Shown piece after piece: positions 63,432-64,000 of a stretch of DNA of 64,000 bases. The translations under genes were made by a program, and so were the position numbers. Origin of the DNA: Opitutaceae bacterium (lineage in GTDB: Bacteria; Verrucomicrobiota; Verrucomicrobiia; Opitutales; Opitutaceae); contig JAUSID010000163.1 of NCBI GenBank assembly GCA_030648295.1, positions 124,001 through 188,000 of the forward strand, in the 5' to 3' direction. Position 1 is the stretch's first letter; each line of letters starts with the position of its first letter. The notes beneath the pieces are model-generated. The model was not told the origin of the DNA and ran no database searches. It was given only the letters and a program-made list of their open reading frames with translations.

Positions 63432-64000
63432 TCACGTCGGCAGCCGGTCGGCGCGGATGCGTTCGAACAATTCCAGATACGCCGCGACCTGCCGCGCCGG
63501 GTCGAAGGTCTGGCGGGCGGCCTCCCGCGCCAGCGCACTTCGTTCCGCGCGTTCGCTCGCTGATTCGGCCATCAGCCGGAGCAACGCGGAGCGGAACGCC
63601 TCGTGATCATCGCGCGGAATAGCCCACCCGGTCTCCAAAGGGATGAAGCATTCGCGAATTCCCTGTGCCTCGTAAGCCACCGCGGGCAGACCATGCGCCT
63701 GCGCTTCGATCAGGAAATTGGAGAGCGCCTCGCTCCACGAGGCATGCACCGCGATATCCGCCGCGCGATAAATGGGCGAGGGATCGGCTTCAAAACCGAG
63801 GAACTTCACCCGCGACTCGAGTCTGAGCGCGGCCGCGCGCGCCTCGCACGCCGCGCGTGCGGGGCCGTCGCCGCCGAGCCAGAGCTGCCAGTCCGCGGTC
63901 GGCGGCAGCCTGGCGACAATTTCAATCAACTCCCGCTGGTTCTTTTCCGGCCGAAACATCGCGACGCACACCATCACGTTGGTGCGATCCGTCGCGCCGT
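63432..64000 (-). CDS. Glycosyltransferase family 4-type enzyme, C-terminal part (partial at window edge)
   Basis: The frame is open to the right edge, so the N-terminal domain lies outside. The visible 189 residues are the nucleotide-sugar-binding half of a GT-B glycosyltransferase. VAMFRPEKNQRELIEIVARLP is the linker and first helix, LWLGGDGPARA and VKFLGFEADPSPIYRAADIAVHASWSEALSNFLIEAQAHGLPAVAY contain the conserved EALSN/E-x7-E type motif. The acceptor and sugar cannot be predicted. A GTG-ATG pair at 63972-63977 is internal to the frame and not the true start. Confidence 0.88.
   Translation of the reverse strand, partial: GATDRTNVMVCVAMFRPEKNQRELIEIVARLPPTADWQLWLGGDGPARAACEARAAALRLESRVKFLGFEADPSPIYRAADIAVHASWSEALSNFLIEAQAHGLPAVAYEAQGIRECFIPLETGWAIPRDDHEAFRSALLRLMAESASERAERSALAREAARQTFDPARQVAAYLELFERIRADRLPT

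Overview
The window is a high-GC chromosomal segment. It most likely comes from a Verrucomicrobiota of the Opitutaceae type. Reasons: a TonB receptor with an N-terminal carboxypeptidase-regulatory-like domain, an XylR-type regulator, an Sde182/DUF1593 protein, a giant tandem UvrA, the ileS/dksA-like/lspA arrangement, many low-complexity dispersed repeats between genes, and start codons almost without Shine-Dalgarno sequences. The taxon is an inference; there is no rRNA gene in the window.

Layout. (1) 1-14.6 kb looks like a carbohydrate-use locus. A TonB-dependent receptor (6204-9242, minus) is followed on the same strand by a serine hydrolase/DUF5060 glycosidase fusion broken by an in-frame amber codon (3113-5956), a second serine hydrolase and an Sde182-like protein; the last three are chained by ATGA overlaps. 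Divergent from the receptor are an XylR/AraC regulator and a set of sugar-acid-type genes: a BKACE enzyme, an Asp/Glu racemase-like protein, an MFS transporter and a D-lyxose isomerase-like cupin. The end of another MFS transporter sits at the left edge. (2) 14.7-19.97 kb: a PAS-PAS-SpoIIE phosphatase, a purple acid phosphatase-like enzyme paired with a TPR protein, and ychF. (3) 20.2-24.1 kb: rpsP, trmD, rplS (no rimM between them) and transketolase. (4) 24.4-30.7 kb: a MarR-RND adaptor-RND pump-TolC operon with a perfect palindrome in its promoter. (5) 30.9-34.9 kb: an AsmA-like protein and YicC. (6) 35.0-43.7 kb, minus strand: hemF, hemE, hemG, ileS, a DksA-like gene and lspA. (7) 43.9-54.4 kb: a His-rich membrane protein, a D,D-carboxypeptidase, a YecH-like protein, prfC, a tiny membrane protein, an rRNA methyltransferase, a coiled-coil protein, enolase, an ankyrin protein and two receiver-only proteins. 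(8) 54.7-64 kb: a 2086-residue tandem UvrA, a DeoR regulator, a small secreted protein and a partial glycosyltransferase.

The most unusual thing is the repeat landscape. At least eight families of short inverted or low-complexity repeats fill the intergenic gaps. One family also lies in frame inside uvrA (several sites), hemF and lspA. The clearest gene-level anomaly is the Trp-to-amber codon that splits the hydrolase/glycosidase fusion. No tRNA, rRNA, CRISPR array, insertion sequence or prophage was recognised.
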